From: Pseudomonadota bacterium
GTDB lineage: Bacteria; Pseudomonadota; Gammaproteobacteria; Burkholderiales; Burkholderiaceae_C
Direction of reading: 5' to 3'
Length of the DNA stretch: 35,092 nucleotides
Assembly (NCBI GenBank): GCA_021825505.1
Contig: JAKAHP010000003.1
Location: 1 to 35,092 of the forward strand
Part shown: one piece after another, positions 18,463 to 27,905 of the stretch
Layout of the letters: every line of letters begins with the position of its first letter
Position numbering within the stretch: position 1 is the stretch's first letter
Program-made: the position numbers and the translations under genes
The notes under the pieces: generated by a model
What the model was told of the DNA's origin: nothing
What the model saw: the letters and a program-made list of their open reading frames with translations, nothing else
Databases searched by the model: none

Positions 18463-19107
18463 ATGCCCGACGACCTCATCGCGCGCTTGCGCGACTTCCG
18501 CCAGCACGCGTTCCCCGGCTACGCCGACGCATTTCAGCAGTTGGTGGCCGACGGGCAGCATCCGTCGACCCTGTTCATCGGCTGTTCCGACTCGCGCGTG
18601 GTGCCGCACCTGCTGACCGGCGCGGCGCCCGGCGAGCTGTTCCTGGTGCGCAACGTCGGGGCCTTCGTGCCGCCGTTTCACGGCGACCACGGCCATCACG
18701 GCACCTCGGCGGCGATCGAGTTCGCGGTGCTGAACTTGCGCGTGCGCAACATCGTGGTGTGCGGCCACAGCCATTGCGGCGCGATTCGCGCGCTGTACGC
18801 GGATTCAAGCGACGAGGCGGTGAACCTCAACGCCTGGCTCGGCCTGGGGCGCGACGCACGGCTGCCGGTGCACGCACCCGATGCGGCCATGTTGCGGCGC
18901 ACCGAGCAGCGCTCGGTGGTGCTGCAACTCGAGCGCCTGCTCGACTACCCGATGGTGCGGCGCCGCGTCGACGCCGGCACGCTGACCCTGCATGGCTGGC
19001 ATTACATCATCGAGGACGGCGAAGTGCACACCTTCGACATCCGCGACGGCCGCTTCATTCCGGCCGCGCTGGCCGAGCACAGCGGCATCGGCCTGGCCCC
19101 GGTCTGA
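18463..19107 (+). CDS. Beta-class carbonic anhydrase
   Basis: MPDDLIARLRDFRQHAFPGYADAFQQLVADGQHPSTLFIGCSDSRVVP...LVRNVGAFVPPF...VVCGHSHCGAIRALY: conserved CxDSR and HxxC. Confidence 0.95.
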   Translation: MPDDLIARLRDFRQHAFPGYADAFQQLVADGQHPSTLFIGCSDSRVVPHLLTGAAPGELFLVRNVGAFVPPFHGDHGHHGTSAAIEFAVLNLRVRNIVVCGHSHCGAIRALYADSSDEAVNLNAWLGLGRDARLPVHAPDAAMLRRTEQRSVVLQLERLLDYPMVRRRVDAGTLTLHGWHYIIEDGEVHTFDIRDGRFIPAALAEHSGIGLAPV

Positions 19108-19180
19108 TCGCCCGCTGTCGCACAGTTTTACCTTGCGGAAACGGTTCGGCAACGTCGATGCGTTAGGCTAGCCGCCGCTC

Positions 19181-20374
19181 CTAGCTAGAGCACGTTTCTT
19201 GACCCGGCCGCGTGCCGGGTTCCTTTTGCTCGCTGCGCGCGTCGCGCCGACGCGCCTTGGCCTGGTACATGCGCGCATCGGCGCGCGCCAGCAGCGCCGC
19301 CCGGTCGTCGCCGTCGGCCGGGAAGCAGGCCATTCCCAGCGACATCCCGATGCGCGCCGCGCCGCCGTCGAGCGCGAAGGCGGCGTCGGCGACCTGTTCG
19401 ATGCGTGGCAGCAGCGCGGCCGCGGCGTCCGTCTGCGCGGCGACATCCTCGACGATCACCGCGAATTCGTCGCCACCGACCCGCGCCGGGCGCTCGTTGG
19501 CGCGCAGCACCGCGCGCAGGCGCTGGGCGAACTCGCGCAACACACGGTCGCCGCCGGCGTGGCCGTGACCGTCGTTGACGCCCTTGAAGCCGTCAAGGTC
19601 GATGAACACCACGGCCACCGCCGCCGCGCGGCGGCGTGCCCGGTGCAGCGCGGCGTCGAGGCGCTGCTCGAAGCCCATGCGATTGGCCAGCCCGGTCAGC
19701 GGGTCGGTCAGGCTGCTGCGGATGGCGTCGAGCCGCCATTGCGACTTGTCGCGCAGCATGGCGCGCATGCGCCGCGACACCAGCAGCAGGAAGCCGATGT
19801 AGACGAAGGTCAGCCAGCCGGCAGCGCGCAGCAGCGGATGGTGCGCAAGCAGCAATTGCGCGATCAAGGGCAGCAGCACCGGCAGCATGTAGCACAACGC
19901 GCCGATTGGAGCGGCCGCCAGCGCCGCCATCGCCGCGCTGGCGACGGCCAGCAGTACCGCGGTCAGGAACAGGCGCCACAGGTCGTCGTGCGCGAAGAAC
20001 CACAGCGGCAGCGGCGTCCAGGTCAGTCCGGCCAGCAGCGCCGCGCCGTGCAGGCGGCGCAGGCACGCGCGCGGCCTGGCGCACAGCGCGTCGCCGCGCA
20101 GCACCTGGCGCCAGATGGCCAATCGGGCACCGAACAGCGGTAGCGCGAACGCGATCCAGCCGGCGATGCGGGGCCACGCATAATAGCGCCGCAGCAGCGC
20201 AGCGCAGGCGGCCATCACGACCACGGTGGCGATGACCGCCGACGGGATCGAACGCAGGATCAGCTCGGCCTGCTCGCGTGCCAGCGCCGTCGCCGGAGTG
20301 TCGTCGGCCAGCGCCATGCGCAGGGTGGGGTCGAGCACCGCGTGCGCGCTCGCGGCTGGCGCTGGAACACTCAT
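19181..20374 (-). CDS. Membrane GGDEF protein with about 6 TM segments
   Basis: MSVPAPAASAHAVLDPTLRMALADD...; TM helices; LTDPLTGLANRMGFE...LRANERPARVGGDEFAVIVED; MSLGMACFPADGDDRAALLARADARMYQAK. Confidence 0.88.
   Translation of the reverse strand: MSVPAPAASAHAVLDPTLRMALADDTPATALAREQAELILRSIPSAVIATVVVMAACAALLRRYYAWPRIAGWIAFALPLFGARLAIWRQVLRGDALCARPRACLRRLHGAALLAGLTWTPLPLWFFAHDDLWRLFLTAVLLAVASAAMAALAAAPIGALCYMLPVLLPLIAQLLLAHHPLLRAAGWLTFVYIGFLLLVSRRMRAMLRDKSQWRLDAIRSSLTDPLTGLANRMGFEQRLDAALHRARRRAAAVAVVFIDLDGFKGVNDGHGHAGGDRVLREFAQRLRAVLRANERPARVGGDEFAVIVEDVAAQTDAAAALLPRIEQVADAAFALDGGAARIGMSLGMACFPADGDDRAALLARADARMYQAKARRRDARSEQKEPGTRPGQETCSS
19202..19228 (+). terminator. Weak rho-independent-like terminator downstream of the carbonic anhydrase gene
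   Basis: ACCCGGC-cgcgt-GCCGGGT followed by TCCTTTTG; lies inside the 3' end of the convergent CDS. Confidence 0.35.
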
Positions 20375-20533
20375 CAGGGCGGTGTCGGTGGCGTCGGTCG
20401 GCTTCGGGGGCTTGCCGATGGGTCCCGAATGTGGAATTGGCAAATAACCGCCCACTATACCCTATGCGGCTTACTGTCAAGCAGGCCTCGCGCGCCGTAT
20501 TGACAAGCGTCATGCGCCATAAGGCACAACAAA

Positions 20534-20545
20534 CTGTTGCAACAG
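20534..20545. promoter_or_regulatory. Perfect 12-bp palindrome CTGTTGCAACAG upstream of an Aer-like MCP
   Basis: Direct reading; in the AT-richer intergenic region between the 20374 (-) and 20655 (+) starts. Confidence 0.35.
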
Positions 20546-20654
20546 AAACAAAAATGATGTTGCGCGACCGAAATGTTTTACGGTGCGCTTGGATTGACGG
20601 AGCCGATTGGCCCCCCTAGGATCGCCCGATCCAAAAAGGCGCGGGTGCCCTTTC

Positions 20655-22178
20655 ATGCGAAAAAATCTGCCGGTCATCGACAAGGAACGCGTTCTCAAGG
20701 ACGACGAATTCATCGTTTCGAAGACCGATCTGAAAGGGCGCATCACTTACTGCAACCACGCTTTCGTCGAGATCAGCGGGTTTTCCGAGAGTGAATTGCT
20801 GGGGCGTGCTCACAACATCGTGCGCCACCCCGATATGCCCCCCGCCGCGTTCGCCGATCTGTGGCGTGCGCTGCAGGCCGGCGAGCCCTGGCAGGGCATG
20901 GTCAAGAACCGCTGCAAGGACGGCAGCTTCTACTGGGTGCTGGCCAACGTCAACCCGATCTGGGAGGACGGCAAGAAGGTCGGCTACATGTCGCTGCGCA
21001 CGCGCCCGAGCCGCGCTCAGGTCGAGGCCGCCGAAGCCTACTACCGGCGCTTGCGCGAGCGTCCCGAGGGGGGCTGGACGGTGCGCGACGGTCGCCCCGC
21101 GCGCGCCGGCGTGGCCGGTGCGCTGGCGCGCCTGGCGGGCCTCGCGACGCGTCGGCCGATGCGCAGCCTGCTGCTCGCCGGATTGGTCTTGCTGCTGCTG
21201 CAGAACGCGCTGCTGCTGAACGCCGCGCTGGGGCATGAGCCGGCTTACGGCGGCACGGTCGCGACGGTGCTGGCCGAGCTCGTGCTGGTGGTGTTGATGG
21301 TGGGGCGCCTGCGCCGCGAGCGGCGTGAGCTGCAAGCGATCGAGCAGCAACTCTCGGCGATCGGCGCGGGAAATCTGACCGTCAACATCAACGAATACGT
21401 GCCGAGCCCGCTCGGGCGCATCGATTTCGCGGTCAGCGTGGCGGTCGGCAATACCGCGAGTGCGAATCACGAGGCCGAACATGCGCTGCAGCACATCGGC
21501 GGCGCGATCGCGCAGATCACGCAGACCGCGCACGCGCTGTCGGACAGCGCGGCCAAGCAGGCCGCGGCGGTCGACGCGGCGGCCTCGGCGCTCGAACAGT
21601 CGACAGCGTCGCTCAAGCACAGCTCGGACAACGCGCGCCAGACCGCGCAGGTCGCGCACGAGGTGGCGCAGCAGGCCCAGGCCGGCGGCGACGCGGTGCA
21701 GCGCACCGTGACCGATATGCACGCCATCGCCGAGCAGGTCGGCATCATCGACGAGATGGCCTATCAGACCAATATGCTGGCGCTGAACGCGGCCATCGAG
21801 GCCGCGCGCGCCGGCGAGCACGGGCTCGGTTTCGCGGTCGTGGCCACCGAAGTGCGCCATCTGGCCGAGCGTGCGCAACAGGCGTCGAAGGAAATCGGTG
21901 TGCTGGCCAAGGGCTCGGTCGGCAACGCCGAACAGGCCGGACAGATGCTCGGCACGATCGTCCCCGCGGTGGCACGCACCTCGTCCCTGGTGGAGGAAAT
22001 GCAGGCTTCCGCCGACGAGCAGTCGACCGGCATCCAGCAGCTCAACGACGCGGTCTCGCAGATCAACGCGATGACGCAAAGCAACGCGGCGTCGATCGAG
22101 GAACTGGCCGCCACCGCCACGCAGATTGGCCAGGCGCTGCGCCAGACCCAGGAGGCGGTCGCGCGGCGCTGGGCCTGA
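20655..22178 (+). CDS. Aer-like PAS - TM - methyl-accepting chemotaxis protein
   Basis: [70 protein letters not shown]...; MCP hairpin [42 protein letters not shown]. Confidence 0.92.
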   Translation: MRKNLPVIDKERVLKDDEFIVSKTDLKGRITYCNHAFVEISGFSESELLGRAHNIVRHPDMPPAAFADLWRALQAGEPWQGMVKNRCKDGSFYWVLANVNPIWEDGKKVGYMSLRTRPSRAQVEAAEAYYRRLRERPEGGWTVRDGRPARAGVAGALARLAGLATRRPMRSLLLAGLVLLLLQNALLLNAALGHEPAYGGTVATVLAELVLVVLMVGRLRRERRELQAIEQQLSAIGAGNLTVNINEYVPSPLGRIDFAVSVAVGNTASANHEAEHALQHIGGAIAQITQTAHALSDSAAKQAAAVDAAASALEQSTASLKHSSDNARQTAQVAHEVAQQAQAGGDAVQRTVTDMHAIAEQVGIIDEMAYQTNMLALNAAIEAARAGEHGLGFAVVATEVRHLAERAQQASKEIGVLAKGSVGNAEQAGQMLGTIVPAVARTSSLVEEMQASADEQSTGIQQLNDAVSQINAMTQSNAASIEELAATATQIGQALRQTQEAVARRWA

Positions 22179-22196
22179 GCGCTGCGTCGGTACACG

Positions 22197-23102
22197 TCAA
22201 CGACCGTTGGCGGCCTCGCTGCCCAGCGCCTCGACCAGGAAGTCGATGAACACCCGCACCTTGCGCGGCAGCAGGCGCTGGCTCAGGTAGACCGCGTACA
22301 GATTCAGGTCGAAGGTGCGGTAGGACTCGAGAATCGGCACCAGGGTGCCGGCCCGCAACGCGTCCTCGACGATGAAGCGCGGCTGCAGGATGATGCCGGC
22401 GCCGCCGATCGCGAGCTCGCGCAGCAGCTCGCCGTTGCTCGAATGCACGGCAGGGCGTACCCGCACCTGTTCGCGCCGGCCGCTGGCGTCGGTGAACGGC
22501 CATTCGTCGCCGGCCCACAGGTAGCTGAAGCTCAGCGTGTCGTGCGCGGCCAGCTCGGCCGGCGTGCGCGGCGTTCCGCGTCGCTGCAGATAGCCCGGTG
22601 CGGCGCAGACGACGATGTCGAGCGCGACGATGCGGCGCGCCACCACGCCGGGATCGAGCCGGCTCGTGATGCGCAAGGCGACGTCGACGCCTTCGTGCGC
22701 CAGGTCGACCAGGCGATCGCTGAGGTCGACGTCCAGGCGCAACTGCGGATAGCGCTCGCGAAAGCGCGCCAGCACCGGCGCCAGGTGCGAGATGCCGTAG
22801 GACAGCGGCGCCGACAGCTTCAGCAGGCCGACGGGGTTGCGCGCGCCCTGGGCGGCGACCGCCTCGGCCTCGGCGACCTGCTCGAGGATGGCGCGGGCGC
22901 GCGCATGGAAGTCCTCGCCGGCGTCGGTCAAGGACATGCGCCGCGTGGTGCGGTTGAGCAGGCGCGCGCCGAGGTGGGCCTCGAGCGCGGCGACCTGGCG
23001 CGTGACCACGGCATTGGACAGGTCCAGCGCCTCCGCGGCGCGCGCGAAGCCGCCCGCGTCTACGACCTGAACGAATACCCGGGTTGCAGCCAGCAGATCC
23101 AT
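22197..23102 (-). CDS. LysR-family transcriptional regulator
   Basis: MDLLAATRVFVQVVDAGGFARAAEALDLSNAVVTRQVAALEAHLGARLLNRTTRRMSLTDAG: N-terminal wHTH of LTTRs. Confidence 0.95.
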   Translation of the reverse strand: MDLLAATRVFVQVVDAGGFARAAEALDLSNAVVTRQVAALEAHLGARLLNRTTRRMSLTDAGEDFHARARAILEQVAEAEAVAAQGARNPVGLLKLSAPLSYGISHLAPVLARFRERYPQLRLDVDLSDRLVDLAHEGVDVALRITSRLDPGVVARRIVALDIVVCAAPGYLQRRGTPRTPAELAAHDTLSFSYLWAGDEWPFTDASGRREQVRVRPAVHSSNGELLRELAIGGAGIILQPRFIVEDALRAGTLVPILESYRTFDLNLYAVYLSQRLLPRKVRVFIDFLVEALGSEAANGR

Positions 23103-23116
23103 CGTGACTCAAGTTT

Positions 23117-23133
23117 ATTTCGTTTCGCGAAAT
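23117..23133. promoter_or_regulatory. Candidate LysR operator ATTTCG-N5-CGAAAT containing palindrome TTTCGCGAAA
   Basis: Directly upstream of the LysR start in the divergent region with the 23263 gene; fits T-N11-A. Confidence 0.5.
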
Positions 23134-23262
23134 AGTTCATTGCGAGGCAAGCCATTTTTTTGCTCTTCATGCGTGCCTACAGTGTCGTTCATGGCCCGGC
23201 CCGATCGCGCAACACCGCGCGACCGGGCCGGCAGATCGCAGCAACTCTCAAGGACATCGATC

Positions 23263-23886
23263 ATGAACGTCACCCTCCTCGGCACCGGCAACATGGGCAC
23301 GGCCTTCGCGCAACAACTGCACGCCGCCGGGCACAGCCTCAACATCCTCGGGCGCGACGCGGCGAAGACCCAGGCATTGGCCGAGCGCTTCGGCGCGAGT
23401 TCGCAGCGCCCGCTGGCCGCCGCCAGTGACGTCGTCGTGCTGGCCACCGGCTACGGCGACGCGGTGCAGGCGCTGCGTGACGCGGCGCTGCCCGACGGCG
23501 CCGTAGTGATCGACATCACCAACCCGCTGAGCGCCGACTACATGAGCCTGACGCTGGGGCATACCAGCTCGGCCGCCGAGCAGATCGCCGCCGCGTTCCC
23601 CGCGCTGCGCATCGTCAAGGCCTTCAACACGGTGTTCGCGCAACGCCTGGCCGCGGGTCCGCGCGTCAGCGCCACCGAGACCGTCCCGGTGTTCATTGCC
23701 GCCGACGCTGAAACCGCCCGGCAGCGCGCCGCGGAACTGGCGCGTTCGATGGGCTTCGACGTCATCGACGCCGGCCCGCTGCGCAACGCCCGCTACCTCG
23801 AGCCGCTGGCCGGGCTCAACATCTACCTCGGCTACGGCGCGGGCCTGGGCACCTCGATCGCACCGACCTGGCTGCGCCAGTCCTGA
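23263..23886 (+). CDS. NADPH-dependent F420-reductase-type oxidoreductase
   Basis: MNVTLLGTGNMGTAFAQQLHAAGHSLNILGRD (Rossmann), VIDITNPLSADYMSL, IVKAFNTVFAQ, LEPLAGLNIYLGYG. Confidence 0.88.
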   Translation: MNVTLLGTGNMGTAFAQQLHAAGHSLNILGRDAAKTQALAERFGASSQRPLAAASDVVVLATGYGDAVQALRDAALPDGAVVIDITNPLSADYMSLTLGHTSSAAEQIAAAFPALRIVKAFNTVFAQRLAAGPRVSATETVPVFIAADAETARQRAAELARSMGFDVIDAGPLRNARYLEPLAGLNIYLGYGAGLGTSIAPTWLRQS

Positions 23887-23913
23887 ACCACCGCCTCAAA
23901 CCCGGAGACCACC

Positions 23914-24324
23914 ATGATCCGCTCATCGACCGCACCCTACGGCATCGCGCTGCTGCGCGTCAGCCTGGGCATCCTGTTCCTCGCCCATGTCGGCCTGAAG
24001 GTGTTCGTGTTCACCGTGCCCGGCTTCGTCGGCTACTTCGCGTCGCTGCACCTGCCGGCGGTTCTGGCCTACGCGACGATCGCGCTGGAGTTGTTCGGCG
24101 GCATCGCGTTGATCCTCGGCATCTACGCGCCCTGGGTCGCGATTCCCCTGGCGCTGGAAATGCTCGGCACCATCGTCCTCGTGCATGGCGCGAATGGCTG
24201 GCTGTTCACCAACAAGGGCGGCGGCTGGGAGTACCCGGCATTCTGGGCCGTCGCGCTGGTCGTGCTGAGCCTGTCGGGTGACGGTGCGTTCGCGCTGCGC
24301 CGCGCCTCCGCGCAGGCGGCTTGA
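23914..24324 (+). CDS. DoxX-family membrane protein
   Basis: MIRSSTAPYGIALLRVSLGILFLAHVGLKVFVF...ALELFGGIALILGIYAPW...; four TM helices. Confidence 0.88.
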   Translation: MIRSSTAPYGIALLRVSLGILFLAHVGLKVFVFTVPGFVGYFASLHLPAVLAYATIALELFGGIALILGIYAPWVAIPLALEMLGTIVLVHGANGWLFTNKGGGWEYPAFWAVALVVLSLSGDGAFALRRASAQAA

Positions 24325-24364
24325 GCGCCAGCGCAGCTCGCTATGCTGTCGGCCTGCATCGAGG

Positions 24365-25168
24365 ATGTCGACCGTGAGTGCATTCCCAACGCGTATCGTC
24401 TGCCTGACCGAAGAGCCGACCGAGGTGCTTTACGCCCTCGGTGAGCAGGCGCGCATCGTCGGCATCTCCGGCTTCACGGTGCGGCCGCCGCAGGCGCGGC
24501 GCGAGAAGCCGCGCGTGTCGGCGTTCACCAGCGCGAAGCTCGACGCCATCCTCGCGCTGCAACCCGACCTGGCGATCGGCTTCTCGGACATGCAGGCCGA
24601 CATCGCGCAGGCCCTGATCCGCGCCGGTGTCGAAGTCTGGATCAGCAATCACCGCAGCATCGAGCAGACGCTGGGCTACGTGCGCCGGCTCGGAGCGCTG
24701 GTCGGCGCGCCGGCGCGTGCCGACGCCTACGCCGAGGAACTCGAAGCCGGGCTGCGCGACATCGCGCAGGCCGCGGCCCGGCTGCCGCGCCGCCCGCGCG
24801 TCTATTTCGAGGAGTGGGATGCGCCACCGATTTCGGCGATACGCTGGGTCAGCGAGTTGATCGAGGTGGCCGGCGGCGACGACATCTTCCCGCAGCGCGC
24901 GAGCGCGTCGCTGGCGCGGCAGCGCATCGTCGAAGATCCGATGGACGTGGTGCGCGCCAATCCCGACATCATCATCGGCTCCTGGTGCGGCAAGAAGTTC
25001 CGTCCGGAGCAGGTCGCCGCGCGCCCGGGCTGGGACGCGATCGCCGCGGTGCGCGACGGCGCCATCCACGAGATCAAGTCGCCGCTGATCCTGCAGCCGG
25101 GTCCGGCCGCGCTGACCGACGGCGTGCGCGCGCTGCACCGCATCGTCGCCGCCTGGGCGACGCGCTGA
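24365..25168 (+). CDS. Cobalamin-binding (BtuF-like) periplasmic-binding-protein fold, no evident signal peptide
   Basis: RIVCLTEEPTEVLYALGEQARIVGISGFTVRPPQARREKPRVSAFTSAKLDAILALQPDLAIGFSDMQ...; MDVVRANPDIIIGSWCGKKF. Confidence 0.8.
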   Translation: MSTVSAFPTRIVCLTEEPTEVLYALGEQARIVGISGFTVRPPQARREKPRVSAFTSAKLDAILALQPDLAIGFSDMQADIAQALIRAGVEVWISNHRSIEQTLGYVRRLGALVGAPARADAYAEELEAGLRDIAQAAARLPRRPRVYFEEWDAPPISAIRWVSELIEVAGGDDIFPQRASASLARQRIVEDPMDVVRANPDIIIGSWCGKKFRPEQVAARPGWDAIAAVRDGAIHEIKSPLILQPGPAALTDGVRALHRIVAAWATR

Positions 25169-25203
25169 GTTGCATTCGCCGCGCGCTTGCGGCAGCGCCG
25201 CGT

Positions 25204-25893
25204 TCAGGGCGTGATCGGGGCCAGCAGCGGCGGCAGTTCGGCCAGGTTCGGGATCACGTGGTCGGGCTTGCCCGGCAGGCGTTCGGCGCGCTGCCCGTAG
25301 CGATTGCACCAGACCACGCGCATGCCGAAGTCCGACGCGGCAAACGCGTCCCAGCCGTTGGACGACTGGAACGAGATCTGCTCGCGCTCGAGCCCGAGCT
25401 GCTGCAATGCGTACTCGTACACCCGCGCATCGGTCTTGAACACCTGCACGGCCTCGGCCGACAGCACCGCGTCGAACAAACCCTGCAGCCCGGAGGCGCG
25501 CACCGCGGCATCGAGCATGGACGGGGTGCCGTTGGACAGGATCGCGGTACGGAAGCCGGCTGCGCGCAAGCGGCGCAAGGTCTCGGCAACCTCGGGAAAG
25601 GCCTGCAAGGTCTCGTACAAGCCCATCAGCTGCGCGCGCAGCGCAGGGCGTGCCAGGCCCAGGCTGTCGAGCGTGAAATCGAGCGCATCGCCGGTGACCT
25701 GCCAGAAATCGGCGTGCCGGCCTTGCAGCGAGCGCAGCCAGGTGTACTGGAGCTGCTTGTCGCGCCACAGGGTGGTGAGCGCCGCGCGCTGGTCGTCCGG
25801 GATGTCCGGGCAGCGTGCGGCGGCCGACGCGAAATCGAACACCGTGCCGTAGGCGTCGAACACACAGGCGCGAATTCCCTGCAGCGGTGTCAT
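25204..25893 (-). CDS. Haloacid dehalogenase type II (HAD superfamily)
   Basis: ACVFDAYGTVFDF, TAILSNGTPSML, SSNGWDAFAASDFGMRVVWCNR. Confidence 0.92.
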   Translation of the reverse strand: MTPLQGIRACVFDAYGTVFDFASAAARCPDIPDDQRAALTTLWRDKQLQYTWLRSLQGRHADFWQVTGDALDFTLDSLGLARPALRAQLMGLYETLQAFPEVAETLRRLRAAGFRTAILSNGTPSMLDAAVRASGLQGLFDAVLSAEAVQVFKTDARVYEYALQQLGLEREQISFQSSNGWDAFAASDFGMRVVWCNRYGQRAERLPGKPDHVIPNLAELPPLLAPITP

Positions 25894-26165
25894 GGTGGCG
25901 TGCCTCGAATCGGATGGTGGCGCTGGATCGCGAAGCGCAGCCTGCTCACCGGCCTGGGGTAGGATAATGGAACGATAAGTTCATTTCAGCCGACGCCCAC
26001 TGCGTGAAATACGCACGAAATCGCCCGCGGCGAGCGCAGCGAACCATGGACTTCGGCGGCGGCGCCACCTAGATTGCAACTGCCGTCGATCCACGTCGAC
26101 GGTATGCGCCGGCGGTGCCCGCACCGGTCGTGCTCCTTCCTTCTCTGTGCCCGAAGCCGCTCGCC

Positions 26166-27863
26166 ATGCGAATCCATCTCGACATCCGACGCAGTCTGCT
26201 GCTGCTGTCCGGCCTGTTCATCGTCAGCATGGGCGTGATCACGCTGCTCAACGTCGACCGCCTGCGCAGCGCGATCCTGAGCGAGCGCGAAGTCATGCTG
26301 CGCAACGCCACGCAGACCGCCCTGGGCACGGTCGAGCATTACGCGGCACAGGCCGAGGCCGGGCGCATGACGCAGGCCCAGGCGCAGGCGCAGGCGCTGG
26401 AGGCGGTCAAGACCATGCGCTACGGGCCCAGACACGACGGCTATTTCTGGGTCACCAACGACACCGACCCGGTGCCCGTGATGTTGATGCACCCGATGGT
26501 GCCGGCGCTGGACGGCAAGACCCCGGCCGGGCCCAAGTTCGACGATGCGACCGCGTATCGTCCCGGCCTGCACGCCGCGCGCGTGCGCACCGACGGCAGG
26601 ATGAACATCTTCACGGCGCAGAACCGTGCCGCCGCGGGGCCCGACGGCGGTGTGTTCGAGTACAGCTTCCCCAAGCCGAAGGCCGGCGGCGGCGTGACCG
26701 CGGAGGCGTTTCCGAAGGCCGCGTACGCGATCCGCTACGCGCCGTGGCACTGGGTGATCGGCACCGGCGTCTACATCGACGACGTCAGCGCGGCCGCCTG
26801 GCAGTACGTGCTGCGCTCGCTGCTGGCCTCGGCCGTGGCCGGGCTGATCCTGGTGGCGCTGGCCACCGTGCTGATGCGCCGCACCCAGCGCTCGATGGAC
26901 AGCGCGATCGGCGCCTTCGCGCGGCTCGAACAGGGCGATCTGACGGTGCGCATGGGGGCACGTGGTCACGATGAGTTCGCGCGCGTGATGACGTCGGCGC
27001 AATCGATGATCGATCGCTTCAACCGCGCGATCGGCAGCATCCGCGACGCCGCCGATCAGATCCAGTCCTCGTCGAGCCAGGTCTCGGCGACGTCGCAGAG
27101 CCTGTCGCAGGCCGCCTCCGAGCAGGCCGCGTCGGTCGAGGAGACCTCGGCCACGGTGGAGCAGGCGGCGGCGTCGATCAAGCAGAACGCGGCCAATGCC
27201 GGCGCGGCCGACGCGCTGGCGCAGCAGGTGCTGCAGCGCGCCAAGGACAGCCAGGGCGCCGTCGGCGAGACCGCCAGCGCGATGCAGCGCATCGCCGAGC
27301 GCGTCTCGGTGATCGACGACATCGCCTACCAGACCAATATGCTGGCGCTGAACGCGGCGATCGAGGCGGCGCGCGCCGGCGATCACGGCAAGGGCTTCGC
27401 GGTGGTTGCGGGCGAAGTGCGCAAGCTGGCCGAGAAGAGCCAGGCCGCGGCGCGCGAAATCGGCGAGCTGGCGACCTCGACGGTGCGGCATGCCGACGCG
27501 GCGCGCACCTTGCTGGCCGAGCTGGTCGACCTCAAGACGCGCAACTACGGGCTGGTGCAGGAGATCGCCGCGGTGAGCGAGGAGCAGTCGACCGGCATGC
27601 AACAGATCAACCAGGCGGTCGCCCAGCTCTCGACCGTCACCCAGCAGAACGCGTCGTCGTCCGAGCAGTTGGCTGCCACCGCCGAGGAAATGAGCGCGGA
27701 GGCGCAGGCACTGCAGCAGGCCGTGGCGCGCTTTCGCATCAACGCCGACGTCGATGCGGAAGCGGCAGCGCAGCGCACGCGGTCGACGCCGGTGCCGCCG
27801 TCCCGCCCCGCGGTGGCGCTGGCGCAACCCGCCGCCACGGGTGGAGAATTCGTGAAGTTCTGA
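26166..27863 (+). CDS. Single-Cache methyl-accepting chemotaxis protein
   Basis: [34 protein letters not shown]...[17 protein letters not shown] (sCache_2-like), [48 protein letters not shown]. Confidence 0.93.
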   Translation: MRIHLDIRRSLLLLSGLFIVSMGVITLLNVDRLRSAILSEREVMLRNATQTALGTVEHYAAQAEAGRMTQAQAQAQALEAVKTMRYGPRHDGYFWVTNDTDPVPVMLMHPMVPALDGKTPAGPKFDDATAYRPGLHAARVRTDGRMNIFTAQNRAAAGPDGGVFEYSFPKPKAGGGVTAEAFPKAAYAIRYAPWHWVIGTGVYIDDVSAAAWQYVLRSLLASAVAGLILVALATVLMRRTQRSMDSAIGAFARLEQGDLTVRMGARGHDEFARVMTSAQSMIDRFNRAIGSIRDAADQIQSSSSQVSATSQSLSQAASEQAASVEETSATVEQAAASIKQNAANAGAADALAQQVLQRAKDSQGAVGETASAMQRIAERVSVIDDIAYQTNMLALNAAIEAARAGDHGKGFAVVAGEVRKLAEKSQAAAREIGELATSTVRHADAARTLLAELVDLKTRNYGLVQEIAAVSEEQSTGMQQINQAVAQLSTVTQQNASSSEQLAATAEEMSAEAQALQQAVARFRINADVDAEAAAQRTRSTPVPPSRPAVALAQPAATGGEFVKF

Positions 27864-27905
27864 GCGCCCCCACAGGGCCGGGCTGCGGCGAGCGGTCGAC
27901 ACGGA

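Noticed and set aside
20440-20655. Possible sigma-28 or sigma-54 promoter or GEMM c-di-GMP riboswitch upstream of the Aer-like MCP
   Set aside because: GCCGATTG lacks a correctly spaced TAAA; GGCAC...TTGC spacing is 9 rather than 5; no GEMM core (GCAAAGC-type) sequence is visible.
21763-27380. Near-identical DNA (ccta[tc]cagaccaatatgctggcgctgaacgcggc) at about 21763 and 27327
   Set aside because: Encodes the universally conserved MCP signalling hairpin tip; conserved coding sequence, not a repeat element.
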